A stretch of 64,000 nucleotides of DNA from Planctomycetota bacterium (GTDB taxonomy: Bacteria; Planctomycetota; B15-G4; SIAN01), in contig JAEUIC010000039.1 in assembly GCA_016795285.1 (NCBI GenBank), forward strand, positions 1-64,000, given 5' to 3'. A model generated the notes under the pieces. It was given only the letters and a program-made list of their open reading frames with translations. It made no database searches and was not told where the DNA came from. Positions within the stretch are counted from its first letter, which is position 1, and each line of letters begins with the position of its first letter. Shown here in pieces: positions 1-7,980 of the stretch. The translations under genes were made by a program, and so were the position numbers.

Positions 1-2155
1 TGCGCTCGGCGCGCTCGGCCGGATCGGCGCACTGCTCGGCGAGGCGGCGCAGCGGCGCCAGCAGCTCGGGCGCGCGCGTCGTGCGGGCGATCTCGGCGAG
101 GGTCGCGCGCAGCGCGGGCGGCGGATCGCCGGCGAAGGCGCGCTCGAGCGCGGCGGCGATCCGCTCGCTTCCCTCCCAGCTCTCCGTCTTCGCGGGCGGC
201 GGGTTCCTCGCCGGCTGCGTCTGCCACCACTTGCCGTCCCACGCCGGCGCCCGCTTCTGCGCCTCGGCCAGCGTCCGCAGCGCGCGCGCGCGCAGCTCGA
301 CGGCGACGCGCGGCTCGGCGGCGAAGGCGATCAGCGCGTCGATCAGCCGCCGGTCGTAGAGCTCGCGCAACGCTTGCCAGACATCCTCGCGCGCCCGCTC
401 GGAGAGCGCGGGCAACGATTGGCGCAGCAGCCAGTTCCAGTCGCACGGCAGCGCGCGCAGCGCCTGGCGGATCGCGAAGCGCAGGAAGAGGTCGTCGCTC
501 TCCTCGAGCGCGTGGACCAGCGCCGTGACCGCCTCGGCGCTGCCACAGCGACCGAGCGCGATCGCCGCTTCGCGCCGCACCACCAAGTCGGGATCGCCCA
601 CCAGCGCGCGGGAGAGCGCCTCGAGCGCGCCGCCGTCGCTGCTGCGGACGTGCCCGAGCAGTCGCGCCGCCTGCGCGCGCGTGTCGGCCTGCGGCGCGCG
701 GTCGAGCTGCTCGACGGCGCGCGCGAGGGAGCCCGGCGTTTCGTGGCCGCCGAGCGCGAAGAGGGCGTGGCGACGCACCCGCTCGTCGGGCGAGTTCGCC
801 ATCGCTTCGACCAACGCGAACCAGGCGGCGCCGTCGCTGGCGATGCGGCGCGACAGCTCGCGCTGCGCGGCGACGCGGCGACGGAAGCTCGGGTGGCCGA
901 GGTTCGCGAGCAGCCCCGCCGTCGACGCCTTCGCGCGCGCCGCCATGGTGCCGTCGACGAGGTCGCCGAGCGGCGCCGGGCCCGCGAGATCGGGCTCCTG
1001 GCGGATGCGCCAGACGCGGCCCACCACGTCGGGCGAGGTCCAGCCCGGGTGGTTCCAGTCGGCGACGTAGAGGTAGCGGCCGTCGGGGCTCTCGCAGAGG
1101 TCGAGCGGCCGGAACTCGCCGCTGGTGCCGGCGCCGATGAAGTCGCTGCTGCTGGTGCAGCGGAACGTGGCGCCGGCGCGCTCGACGGTGTAGCGGCGCA
1201 CCACGCGGTCGGTCCAGTCGCAGGCGAGCATCGCGCCGCGGTAGTCGGCCGGCCACGCCGCCTCGTTGTAGACCAGCGCGCCGACGCCCGAGCCGCCGCC
1301 GTCGTCCTTCATGCACGGCAGCATCCGCTCGGGATGGGCGTGGTAGTCCCACGGGTAACCGTAGTGGCCGGTCGGCATGACGTGGGTGAAGCGCGTCCAC
1401 CAGCCGAGCCCGTCGTCGGTGTTGTCGTAGGTGAACAGCTCGTCGCGCTCGTCGAGCGCCACGTCGAGGTGGTTGCGCGTGCCGGTGGCGACCACCTCGA
1501 GCTGCGTGCCGTCGGGACGCACGCGCACGACGCCGCCGCCGACGAGCTGGATCGTGCCGCCGTCGCGGCCGGTCGCGCGCGGGACGCCCTTGTCGCCGAC
1601 CGAGACGTAGAGGAAGCCGTCCATGCCGAGCCGCAGTCCGGAGACGATGTGGTCGTTGAAGCCGCCGGGCCACCCGGGCGCCGGTGGCCCGAGGTCGTTG
1701 AGCAGCTCGGTGCGCTCCTCCGCCACGCCGTCGCCGTCGCGATCGCGCAACACGGTGAGGAACGGCATGTTCATCACGTAGATCGCGTCGTCGATCTCCT
1801 GGATCCCCATCACCGCGTAGAGGCGGTCGCAGAAGAGCGTGCGCACGTAGCTGCCGTCGGGCGCGAAGCGCAGCAGCCAGAGCTTGTCGATCGGCTGGTC
1901 GGTCGGCCCCGGCATGTCCATCGCGTCTTCCGCGACCAGCAGCGCGCCGTCCTCGCGGCAGTGGACGGCGGAGGGCCACTTCACTTGCGGGTGGGCGACG
2001 ACCAGCTCGGCGACGAAGCCGGGCGGCAGCTGCAGCGACGCCTCGACCGCGTGCACCTGCCCGCGCAGCGGAGCAGTCGGCGGGGCATCCTGCGGCACGC
2101 GCGGCGGGGCGACGGCGAGGCAACCGAAGGCGAGCGCTGCGAGGGGCGTCGACAC
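1..2155 (-). CDS. PVC-type membrane-bound dehydrogenase with HEAT repeats, partial
   Basis: The frame is open from the left window edge, so the C-terminus is missing. The GTG start at 2155 has GGAG 7 nt upstream and is followed by a short hydrophobic export signal (about residues 5-20). Residues 35-390 match the N-terminal beta-propeller domain of planctomycete membrane-bound dehydrogenases: FVAELVVAHPQVKWPSA, DRDGDGVAEERTELLNDL, GFNDHIVSGLRLGMDGFLY, YGYPWDYHAHPE and RYLYVADWNHPGW. From about residue 400 to the edge there are HEAT-type helical repeats, for example DPDLVVRREAAIALGRCG. Family members usually end in a haem-binding CxxCH domain, which would lie outside the window. The probable role is periplasmic sugar or alcohol oxidation, substrate unknown. 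The gene is divergent from the dienelactone hydrolase. A TTG at 2230 is an alternative start. Confidence 0.87.
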   Translation of the reverse strand, partial: MSTPLAALAFGCLAVAPPRVPQDAPPTAPLRGQVHAVEASLQLPPGFVAELVVAHPQVKWPSAVHCREDGALLVAEDAMDMPGPTDQPIDKLWLLRFAPDGSYVRTLFCDRLYAVMGIQEIDDAIYVMNMPFLTVLRDRDGDGVAEERTELLNDLGPPAPGWPGGFNDHIVSGLRLGMDGFLYVSVGDKGVPRATGRDGGTIQLVGGGVVRVRPDGTQLEVVATGTRNHLDVALDERDELFTYDNTDDGLGWWTRFTHVMPTGHYGYPWDYHAHPERMLPCMKDDGGGSGVGALVYNEAAWPADYRGAMLACDWTDRVVRRYTVERAGATFRCTSSSDFIGAGTSGEFRPLDLCESPDGRYLYVADWNHPGWTSPDVVGRVWRIRQEPDLAGPAPLGDLVDGTMAARAKASTAGLLANLGHPSFRRRVAAQRELSRRIASDGAAWFALVEAMANSPDERVRRHALFALGGHETPGSLARAVEQLDRAPQADTRAQAARLLGHVRSSDGGALEALSRALVGDPDLVVRREAAIALGRCGSAEAVTALVHALEESDDLFLRFAIRQALRALPCDWNWLLRQSLPALSERAREDVWQALRELYDRRLIDALIAFAAEPRVAVELRARALRTLAEAQKRAPAWDGKWWQTQPARNPPPAKTESWEGSERIAAALERAFAGDPPPALRATLAEIARTTRAPELLAPLRRLAEQCADPAERAER

Positions 2156-2300
2156 CGTGCGGCTCCGCGGAGGAGTGGGGTTCCGACCCGAGCAGGGCGC
2201 CCACTCTGCCCGAGCGCTGACGCCGCGCAAGGCGCGTTCGCGTCGCATCGATCGGCGTGGCAGACTGCGCCGCCCCCAGGGCGGCAACAAGGAGCTGGCG
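2156..2300. promoter_or_regulatory. divergent intergenic region with leader hairpin
   Basis: This gap separates two divergent genes and should hold both promoters. Positions 2269-2285 read GCCGCCC-CCA-GGGCGGC, a perfect 7-bp stem with a 3-nt loop. It lies directly before the AAGGAG ribosome binding site of the plus-strand gene and would fold in its leader. TTCGCG, 18 nt, CAGACT just before it is a weak sigma-70-like pair. Function is inferred only. Confidence 0.3.
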
Positions 2301-3173
2301 ATGACGTTCGGGACGATGCGAGCGGGATTGGCGTGGATCGTGGCCGCGGCGGCGATGGCGGCGCCCATCGGCGGCGCGTTGCGGGCCGCGCCGGCGAACC
2401 AGGACGCGAAGGCGCCCGGCAACACCGGCGTCCTCTCCGAGGAGGAGTTCGCCAAGCTCCACAGCTTGAAGGCCGAGGCCGCGCCCGCGCCGCGCGGGAC
2501 GCTGGTCGACCTGGCCGACGGCAGCAAGGGCTACCTCACGCTGCCCGAAGGGTGGCAGCCGGGCGGGCCGGCGATGGTCGTGATCCACGAGTGGTGGGGG
2601 TTGAACTCCCACATCAAGCACTGGGCCGATCGCTTCACGGCGACCGGGCGCGCCGCGCTCGCCGTCGACCTCTACGGCGGCAAGACGGCCGACAACCCGA
2701 AGGATGCGATGGCGATGATGCGCGCCGTCGACGAGAAGAAGGCGGTCGTCACGCTGAAGGCGGGCCTCTCGTTCGTGAAGGGCGACGCTCGCGTCAAGGC
2801 GGGCAAGTGCGGCTCGATCGGCTGGTGCTTCGGCGGCGCGATGTCGTTGCAGCTCGCGCTGAACGCGCCGGAGCTCGACGCCGCGGTGATGTACTACGGC
2901 AAGCCGGTCACCGACGCGGCGCAGCTGAAGGCGATCAAGGCGCCGCTGCTCGGCGTGTTCGGCGAGCAGGACAAGGCGTTCCCGCCCGAGCTGATCGAGC
3001 AGTTCAAGGGCGCGTTGAAGACGGCCGGCGTCGACGCCGCGATCCACCTCTTCCCCGCCGACCACGCCTTCGCCAACCCGTCGGGCGCGAAGTACGACGC
3101 CAAGTCGGCCGCCGAGGCGTGGGCGAAGGTGCAGGCGTTCCTCGACGAGAAGGTGCCGGCGCCGAAGAAGTGA
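2301..3173 (+). CDS. dienelactone hydrolase family protein, exported
   Basis: This is a 290-aa alpha/beta hydrolase of the dienelactone hydrolase family. ATG 2301 is chosen because AAGGAG precedes it and it opens a signal peptide (MTFGTMRAGLAWIVAAAAMA) ending near residue 30; the frame is open further upstream but without a signal. The catalytic triad is visible: nucleophile C176 in GWCFGG, D224 in GEQDKAF and H255 in ADHAFAN. VIHEWWGLN, near residue 100, is the family's oxyanion and active-site strand. The enzyme probably acts in the periplasm on an ester or lactone; the substrate cannot be told from sequence. It is followed 24 bp later by a YccA-like gene on the same strand. Confidence 0.93.
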   Translation: MTFGTMRAGLAWIVAAAAMAAPIGGALRAAPANQDAKAPGNTGVLSEEEFAKLHSLKAEAAPAPRGTLVDLADGSKGYLTLPEGWQPGGPAMVVIHEWWGLNSHIKHWADRFTATGRAALAVDLYGGKTADNPKDAMAMMRAVDEKKAVVTLKAGLSFVKGDARVKAGKCGSIGWCFGGAMSLQLALNAPELDAAVMYYGKPVTDAAQLKAIKAPLLGVFGEQDKAFPPELIEQFKGALKTAGVDAAIHLFPADHAFANPSGAKYDAKSAAEAWAKVQAFLDEKVPAPKK

Positions 3174-3197
3174 CGCGCCGCCGCTGACGCCGCGCGC

Positions 3198-3944
3198 ATG
3201 CGACTGCGAATCGCCAACCCGGCGCTGACCGCCGTCCCCTTCTCCTCGGCGCAGGGGACGGCGGCGGCGCCGGCGCCGGCGATGCGCATCGAGGGGGTCG
3301 CGACGAAGGGCGCGCTGCTGCTGCTGGCGCTGATCGCCGCGGGCGCGATCGGCTGGCAGCGCGATCCCGCGTGGTGGGCGCTGCTCGGCGCCTCGATCGC
3401 GGCGGCGGTGGTCGGCGGCATGGCGCGCACGCGACCCGAGCGGGCGGCGGTGCTGGCGTGGCCCTACGTCGCGCTGCAGGGCTACGTCTACGGCGCCCTC
3501 TCGCGCGAGTTCGAGGCGCGCGCACCCGGACTGGTGCGCGACGCGCTGATCGTCACGCTCGGGGCGCTGGCGACGCTGCTCTTGGTCTATCGGCTGCGGC
3601 TGATCCGCTTCGACCAGAACGTGCACGCTCTCCTCGCCTGCGCCATCGGCGGGCTCGCAGCGGTCTACGCCTTCACCTTCGTCGCCGGCCTGTTCGGCGC
3701 GACGCTCCCGTGGATGCACGAGGGCAGCCGCTGGGCGATCGCGCTGTCGCTCTACGCGGTGGCGGCTGCCGCCTTCAACCTGGTCGGCGACTTCGATCGG
3801 ATCGAGACGGCGGTCACCGCCGGAACGCCGCGCGCGCTCGAGTGGTACGCCGCGTTCGGCTTGATGGTCGGCCTGGTGTGGCTCTACGTCGAGGTGCTGC
3901 GCTTGCTCTTCCACGTTCGCCGTCGAAAGAAGGGAGCGACGTGA
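3198..3944 (+). CDS. Bax inhibitor-1/YccA family integral membrane protein
   Basis: The 248-aa protein has a short polar N-terminus and about seven hydrophobic helices. Family signatures of the bacterial Bax-inhibitor-1/YccA-like group are clear: WPYVALQGYVYGALSREFE, NLVGDFDRIETAV and a C-terminal LEWYAAFGLMVGLVWLYVE. ATG 3198 is preferred over ATG 3282 because the resulting start (RIANPALTAVPF) resembles the conserved Asn-Pro N-terminus of this family. Members are integral membrane proteins of unclear function; some homologues modulate membrane proteases or calcium leak. The stop overlaps the GTG of the next gene, so the two are translationally coupled. Confidence 0.9.
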   Translation: MRLRIANPALTAVPFSSAQGTAAAPAPAMRIEGVATKGALLLLALIAAGAIGWQRDPAWWALLGASIAAAVVGGMARTRPERAAVLAWPYVALQGYVYGALSREFEARAPGLVRDALIVTLGALATLLLVYRLRLIRFDQNVHALLACAIGGLAAVYAFTFVAGLFGATLPWMHEGSRWAIALSLYAVAAAAFNLVGDFDRIETAVTAGTPRALEWYAAFGLMVGLVWLYVEVLRLLFHVRRRKKGAT

Positions 3945-4846
3945 GGCGCGCCCTCGTCGCCATCGCCTTCTTTGGCGCCTTCGTTGTCGCCTTCGCCGTC
4001 GCCGCCGCGACCGCCCGCGCCGCGCCGCAGGAGGCCGCGCCGCAAGAGCCGGCGCCACGAGAGGCTCTGCCGCAAGAGCCGCTCGCGCCCGATGTGGCGC
4101 CCGATGTGGCGCCCGATGTGGCCACGGGGGAGAAGGACGAGTCGAAGCCCGTCGACTCGACGCAGGCGCGCCGCGACGAGCGCCGCCGGAAGAAGGCCGC
4201 GCAGGACGAGGCGGAGCGGCGGCGCCATGCGCAGCTTCTTGCGCTCGGTTGCGCCGTGCTCTCGCTCAGCTCGCTCTCGCTCGGCGTCCGGCTGCTGCGC
4301 GGTCGGCGTCCGGTCGTCATCCCGCACCTCACGATCGTCCCGATCGTCGCCGCCGTGGTGCTCTTCGAGCTGAACCAGTGGTTCGGCCGGATGTTCCGCT
4401 TCGACAGCCCCTGGGTCGGCGGGCCGCTGCTGCTGCTGATCTTCTGGATCGCGTTCTCGAAGCTGCGCGACGCCAGCCGGCAGCTGGTGGTGGGGGGCCT
4501 CGGCCGCGACGACGCGCAGGAGCTGGCGCGCGCCGCGTTGCTGGCGACGCGCGATCCGGCCGCGGGCGACGTCGAGATCGTCGAAGACAAGGAGACGAAG
4601 GCGCTGCGGCTCGGCAAGGAGGGGCCGGCGCTGACGGTGAAGGAGAACCGCGCGCTCGGCGTCGTCTGGTTCTCGCTCGACGAGAAGGCGCCGGCGGAGC
4701 TGCGCCAGCTGCTCTGGAGCGCGATCGTCGCCGGCTTCGACGAGGGGTTGATCCCGGTCGGCGTGCGCCAATCGCTGCGCTACTTCCTCGCGGCAGCGCT
4801 GCTGGCCGGCTTGTGCGCGCTCTTCGTGCCGGCGCTGTTCGCGTGA
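3941..4846 (+). CDS. envelope protein of unknown function with three to four TM helices
   Basis: The GTG start overlaps the previous stop (GTGA) and has AGGGAG 4 nt upstream. The 301-aa product starts with a signal peptide or TM segment (residues 3-27), then an Ala/Pro/Glu-rich linker carrying a three-fold APDV repeat, then a basic coiled segment (QARRDERRRKKAAQDEAERR). TM helices follow near 95-115, 125-145 and 155-175, then a soluble alpha/beta domain of about 100 residues and a C-terminal TM. I do not recognise the family. Its place between the YccA-like protein and a LolA-like protein, with stop/start overlaps on both sides, suggests a membrane-associated operon. Confidence 0.72.
   Translation: MRRALVAIAFFGAFVVAFAVAAATARAAPQEAAPQEPAPREALPQEPLAPDVAPDVAPDVATGEKDESKPVDSTQARRDERRRKKAAQDEAERRRHAQLLALGCAVLSLSSLSLGVRLLRGRRPVVIPHLTIVPIVAAVVLFELNQWFGRMFRFDSPWVGGPLLLLIFWIAFSKLRDASRQLVVGGLGRDDAQELARAALLATRDPAAGDVEIVEDKETKALRLGKEGPALTVKENRALGVVWFSLDEKAPAELRQLLWSAIVAGFDEGLIPVGVRQSLRYFLAAALLAGLCALFVPALFA
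4085..4120 (+). repeat. 12-bp coding minisatellite, 3 copies
   Basis: The unit GCGCCCGATGTG is repeated three times without change and encodes (A-P-D-V)3 in the linker of the surrounding gene. Being a multiple of three it can change copy number without breaking the frame. Confidence 0.9.
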
Positions 4847-5604
4847 CGCAGGCCGCGGCGCCGCCGCCGTCCGAGCCGTGGGCTGCCGCGCGCGCGCGCT
4901 ACGCCAGCTGCGCGAGCTACGCCGATCGCGGCACGGTCGTCGTCGACCACCGCTTGCCCGACGGCACGACGGCGCGTGCCGAGTACACCTTCGCCACGGC
5001 GTTCGCGCGCCCCGACCGCTTCCGCTTCGAGTGGGGGCAGCGGACCGATGCGGCGGAGCGCGGCCGCGAGGTGGTGCTCCACGAGGGAGAGGTCACGCGC
5101 AGCTGGCCCGCCGGCGCCAGCGAGCCGTGGCGCTGCAGCTCGCTGATGGGCGCGCTGGCGGAGGATGCGGGCGGTGCGGCGCCGCGCATCGTGTCGCTCC
5201 TGCTGCCCGAGCTCTTTCCCGGCGCAGCGCTGGCGACGGCGAGCGCGCGCGGAACGGCGGTGCGCGCGTCGCTCGAGGGCGTCGACTGCTGGCGGCTGGA
5301 GCTGGCGAGCGGCGGCGGGATCGCGGTGGCGTGGCTCGACGCGGAGAGGCTGGCGCTGCGCCGCCTCGAGGAGCACGGCACGCTCGGCGGCGTCGAACGG
5401 CAGGTGACGACGCGCTTCGAGGGGCAGTTCGACGTCGCGCTGCCAGAGGAGGCGTTCGCGCTGGTCGCGCCGGCGGCGGAGCGGCGGCTCGGGCCGCTCG
5501 GCGTCCTGGAGCGGGCGAGCGGGTGGGGGGCGTTCGCGGCCTTCGGCCTCGCGGCGCTCGCGCTGCTGGTCACGATGCTGTTGCGGCGCCGCCGCGCGAC
5601 GTAG
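4843..5604 (+). CDS. LolA/RseB-like protein with C-terminal membrane anchor
   Basis: The GTG start overlaps the upstream TGA (GTGA), giving 253 aa. There is no N-terminal signal. The body alternates short beta strands (GTVVVDHRLPDGT, RFRFEWGQR, EVVLHEGEVTRSWP, ERLALRRLEEHGTL), a pattern like the LolA/LppX/RseB half-barrel fold and DUF2092-type proteins. One TM helix near residues 225-245 is followed by RRRRAT, so the protein would be tail-anchored with the half-barrel outside or inside depending on topology. The family call is inference from pattern. It is the last gene of the coupled set beginning at 3198. Confidence 0.6.
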   Translation: MTQAAAPPPSEPWAAARARYASCASYADRGTVVVDHRLPDGTTARAEYTFATAFARPDRFRFEWGQRTDAAERGREVVLHEGEVTRSWPAGASEPWRCSSLMGALAEDAGGAAPRIVSLLLPELFPGAALATASARGTAVRASLEGVDCWRLELASGGGIAVAWLDAERLALRRLEEHGTLGGVERQVTTRFEGQFDVALPEEAFALVAPAAERRLGPLGVLERASGWGAFAAFGLAALALLVTMLLRRRRAT

Positions 5605-5640
5605 CCTGCCGCCTTCGCGCCGCGCCCTGTGCGCGGCAGA

Positions 5641-5717
5641 CGAGTGACCGTCGAGTGACCGTCGAGTGGCCGTCGAGTGGCCGTCGAGTGGCCGTCGAGC
5701 GGCCATCGAGTGGGGGG
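5641..5717 (+). repeat. 11-bp tandem repeat in the leader of the oxidoreductase gene
   Basis: About seven units of consensus CGAGTGGCCGT lie head to tail: two with CGAGTGACCGT, three exact, then CGAGCGGCCAT and a partial unit. The array ends 6 bp before the ATG at 5724, so it covers the expected 5' untranslated region. Eleven bp is close to one DNA turn, so copy-number change could alter promoter geometry. Confidence 0.9.
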
Positions 5718-5723
5718 CAAGAG

Positions 5724-7019
5724 ATGGCGAAGCGGCATACGGCGTCGCGACGGGACTTCCTGCGCGTTTCAGCGGCCGGTGCGGCCACCTTCGCGATCGG
5801 CCGCTACGCGGGCCTCGCGCACGGCTACCCCGCCAACGACAAGCTGCGGCTCGGCGTCATCGGCGTGGCCGGGCGCGGCGGCGACAACCTGAACGGCGTC
5901 GCCGGCGAGGAGATCGTCGCGCTGTGCGACGTCGACGGCGGGAACCTCGCGAAGGCGCGCGAGCGCTTCCCGCAGGCGCGCGGCTTCGCCGACTTCCGCA
6001 AGCTCTTCGATGCGGGCGGCCTCGATGGCGTCGTGATCAGCACGCCCGACCACACCCACGCGCCGGCGGCGGCGCGGGCGCTGCGCGACGGGCTCCACGT
6101 CTACTGCGAGAAGCCGCTCACCCACTCGATCCACGAGTGCCGGACGCTGCTCGAGCTGGCGCGCGCCTCGAAGAAGGCGACGCAGATGGGCACGCAGATC
6201 CACTCGAACGAGAACTACCGGCGCGTCGTCGAGCTGGTGCAGGCGGGCGCGATCGGCGAGGTGACCGAGGTGCACGTGTGGGTCGGCGGCGGCTACTGCG
6301 GCGGGACGCGGCCGACCGACAAGCCGGCGGTGCCGGCCGGCTTCGAGTGGGACCTCTGGCTCGGGCCGGCGCCGCAGCGCGACTACCACCCGGCCTACGC
6401 GCCGTTCTCGTGGCGCGGCTGGTGGGACTACGGCAACGGCACGCTCGGCGACATGGCGTGCCACCACATGGACCTGCCGTTCTGGGCGCTCGGATTGGCG
6501 GGGCCGACGCAGGTCGCCGTCGAGGGGCCGGCGCCCGACGACGCGGCGTGTCCGCCGTGGCTGATCGTGAAGTACGCGATGGCGAAGAAGGCGGGCGGCA
6601 GCGTGCCGCTCACCTGGTACCACGGCGACAAGCGGCCGCACCACTTCGCCGAGGGGCTCGTGCCGCAGTGGGGCAACGGGACGCTCTTCGTCGGCGCGAA
6701 GGGGCTCTTGCTGGCCGACTACGACCGCTACGCGCTGCTGCCCGAGAAGTCGTTCGCCGGCTTCGTGCCGCCGCCGAAGAGCATCGCGTCGTCACCCGGC
6801 CACTACGCCGAGTGGATCGGGCAGGCGAAGGGCGAGGCGATCGTCGCGACCTGCCGCTTCGAGTACGCCGCGCCGCTCACCGAGGCGGTGCTGCTCGGCT
6901 GCGTCGCGCACCGGGTCGGCAACCAGACGCTCGCGTGGGATGCGGCGAAGGGGAGCACGGGGGTCGCGGCGGCGGATGCGCTGCTGCGGCGCGAGTACCG
7001 GGCGGGCTGGAGCCTCTAG
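5724..7019 (+). CDS. Gfo/Idh/MocA family oxidoreductase, Tat-exported
   Basis: The 431-aa product starts with a twin-arginine signal (ASRRDFLRVSAAG, residues 7-19) typical of the many exported planctomycete members. The NAD(P)-binding Rossmann domain follows (LRLGVIGVAGRGG near residue 38, VALCDVDGG) with the family motif YCEKPLTHS near 130. The C-terminal half has the planctomycete-style dehydratase/dehydrogenase features WDLWLGPAPQRDYHP and GNGTLGDMACHHMDLPFWAL. The substrate is probably a sugar or inositol derivative, unknown here. Only a weak purine run precedes the ATG, directly after the 11-bp tandem repeat. Confidence 0.94.
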   Translation: MAKRHTASRRDFLRVSAAGAATFAIGRYAGLAHGYPANDKLRLGVIGVAGRGGDNLNGVAGEEIVALCDVDGGNLAKARERFPQARGFADFRKLFDAGGLDGVVISTPDHTHAPAAARALRDGLHVYCEKPLTHSIHECRTLLELARASKKATQMGTQIHSNENYRRVVELVQAGAIGEVTEVHVWVGGGYCGGTRPTDKPAVPAGFEWDLWLGPAPQRDYHPAYAPFSWRGWWDYGNGTLGDMACHHMDLPFWALGLAGPTQVAVEGPAPDDAACPPWLIVKYAMAKKAGGSVPLTWYHGDKRPHHFAEGLVPQWGNGTLFVGAKGLLLADYDRYALLPEKSFAGFVPPPKSIASSPGHYAEWIGQAKGEAIVATCRFEYAAPLTEAVLLGCVAHRVGNQTLAWDAAKGSTGVAAADALLRREYRAGWSL

Positions 7020-7230
7020 CGAGCGGCGCGGGGGCTCGGCGCGGGCGACCGCGGCCGATCGCGCACGGCGGGGGCGTGGCGCCGCGAGCGGGCGCGGTGG
7101 CGGCGGGGCGCGTGGGGCGATCGTGGGGGCGCGGCGCGGCACGCGCTTCGCCATGCTCTCCGGCGTCGCAGGAGCGCTCGCCGTCGAGGCACTGGAAGGG
7201 CGTCGACCCGCGACGAAGGAGAACGCCGAC

Positions 7231-7704
7231 ATGTACGCGACCCCGAGCCACCTTCCCGACGCCGCTCGCAAGAACGTCAGCGCGGCGCTGCTCGCGCTGT
7301 TGGCCGACGGCCTCGACCTGCACAGCCAGATCAAGGTCGCCCACTGGAACGTGCGCGGGCCGCAGTTCGCGGCGCTCCATCCGCTGTTCGAGACCTTCGC
7401 GGTGAGCCTGGCCGGCCACACCGACACCATCGCGGAGCGGGCGGTGACGCTCGGTTCGCTGGCGAAGGGGACCGTGCGCCACGTCGCGGCGACCTCGCGG
7501 ATCCCGGAGTATCCGCAGGAGACGACGCGCGACCTCGACCACGTGGCGCTGCTGGCCGACCGGATCGAAGCGTTCCTGAAGAGCCTGCGCGGCGCGCGCG
7601 CGGTCGCCGAGAAGGAGGTCGACACCGACACCGTCGACCTGCTGACCGGCGTCATCAGCGAGTTCGAGAAGTTCGGCTGGTTCCTCCGCGCCTCGCTCTC
7701 CTGA
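7231..7704 (+). CDS. dps: Dps/ferritin-like DNA-protection protein
   Basis: The 157-aa protein is a four-helix Dps family member: KVAHWNVRGPQF supplies the first ferroxidase His and HTDTIAERAVTLGS the partner Asp/Glu residues across the dimer interface. Dps dodecamers oxidise Fe(II) with peroxide and store iron, often binding DNA in stationary phase. ATG 7231 is chosen because AAGGAG lies 10 nt upstream and it fits the family length; an in-frame ATG at 7153 would add 26 residues without similarity. The N-terminus is short with few Lys/Arg, so DNA binding is uncertain. The 211 bp upstream contain no gene I can see. Confidence 0.92.
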   Translation: MYATPSHLPDAARKNVSAALLALLADGLDLHSQIKVAHWNVRGPQFAALHPLFETFAVSLAGHTDTIAERAVTLGSLAKGTVRHVAATSRIPEYPQETTRDLDHVALLADRIEAFLKSLRGARAVAEKEVDTDTVDLLTGVISEFEKFGWFLRASLS

Positions 7705-7723
7705 TCCTCTTGTCCCCCTGACC

Positions 7724-7977
7724 GGTGGCGGGGAGTTTCCCGCTCGTCCGGTGCCGGGGAGTTTCCGTCCACCCGCCTCGACGGCCCCCGTTTGGCGATT
7801 CGATGGCGTCGAGCCCCTCGCGCCGCGCGGCCGCGGGGCGGATGGAAACTCCCCGGCACCGGTGTAGTGGATGGAAACTGCCCGCCACCTCGCCACGGCA
7901 CTGGCTCGGCACGGTCGGGTGAAGAATCAACCCCGCCACCTGGTGGGCGGGCGAGCGGAAGAATCAACCCCGCCACC
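7724..7977. repeat. interspersed repeat cluster 1 (types A and B)
   Basis: Six copies of a short repeat fill the gap between the 3' ends of dps and the SGNH gene. Type A (core GGAAACTCCCCGGCACC or ...CCGCCACC) lies at 7724-7740 and 7750-7773 on the minus strand and at 7841-7860 and 7869-7889 on the plus strand. Type B (GAAGAATCAACCCCGCCACC) lies at 7921-7940 and 7958-7977, plus strand. The opposed A copies form a nested inverted repeat: 7748-7770 can pair with about 7840-7862 almost perfectly. Confidence 0.9.
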
Positions 7978-7980
7978 GGA

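Noticed and set aside
374..3187. A 937-codon plus-strand open frame over the PVC dehydrogenase
   Set aside because: The minus-strand translation matches the PVC dehydrogenase propeller and HEAT repeats throughout; the plus frame has no motif.
4843..5604. Second selenoprotein or programmed frameshift in the coupled genes at 3941-5604
   Set aside because: All junctions are ordinary GTGA stop/start overlaps and each frame is intact.
7724..7977. CRISPR array
   Set aside because: Repeats are short, in both orientations and of two types, gaps are irregular and no cas genes are present.
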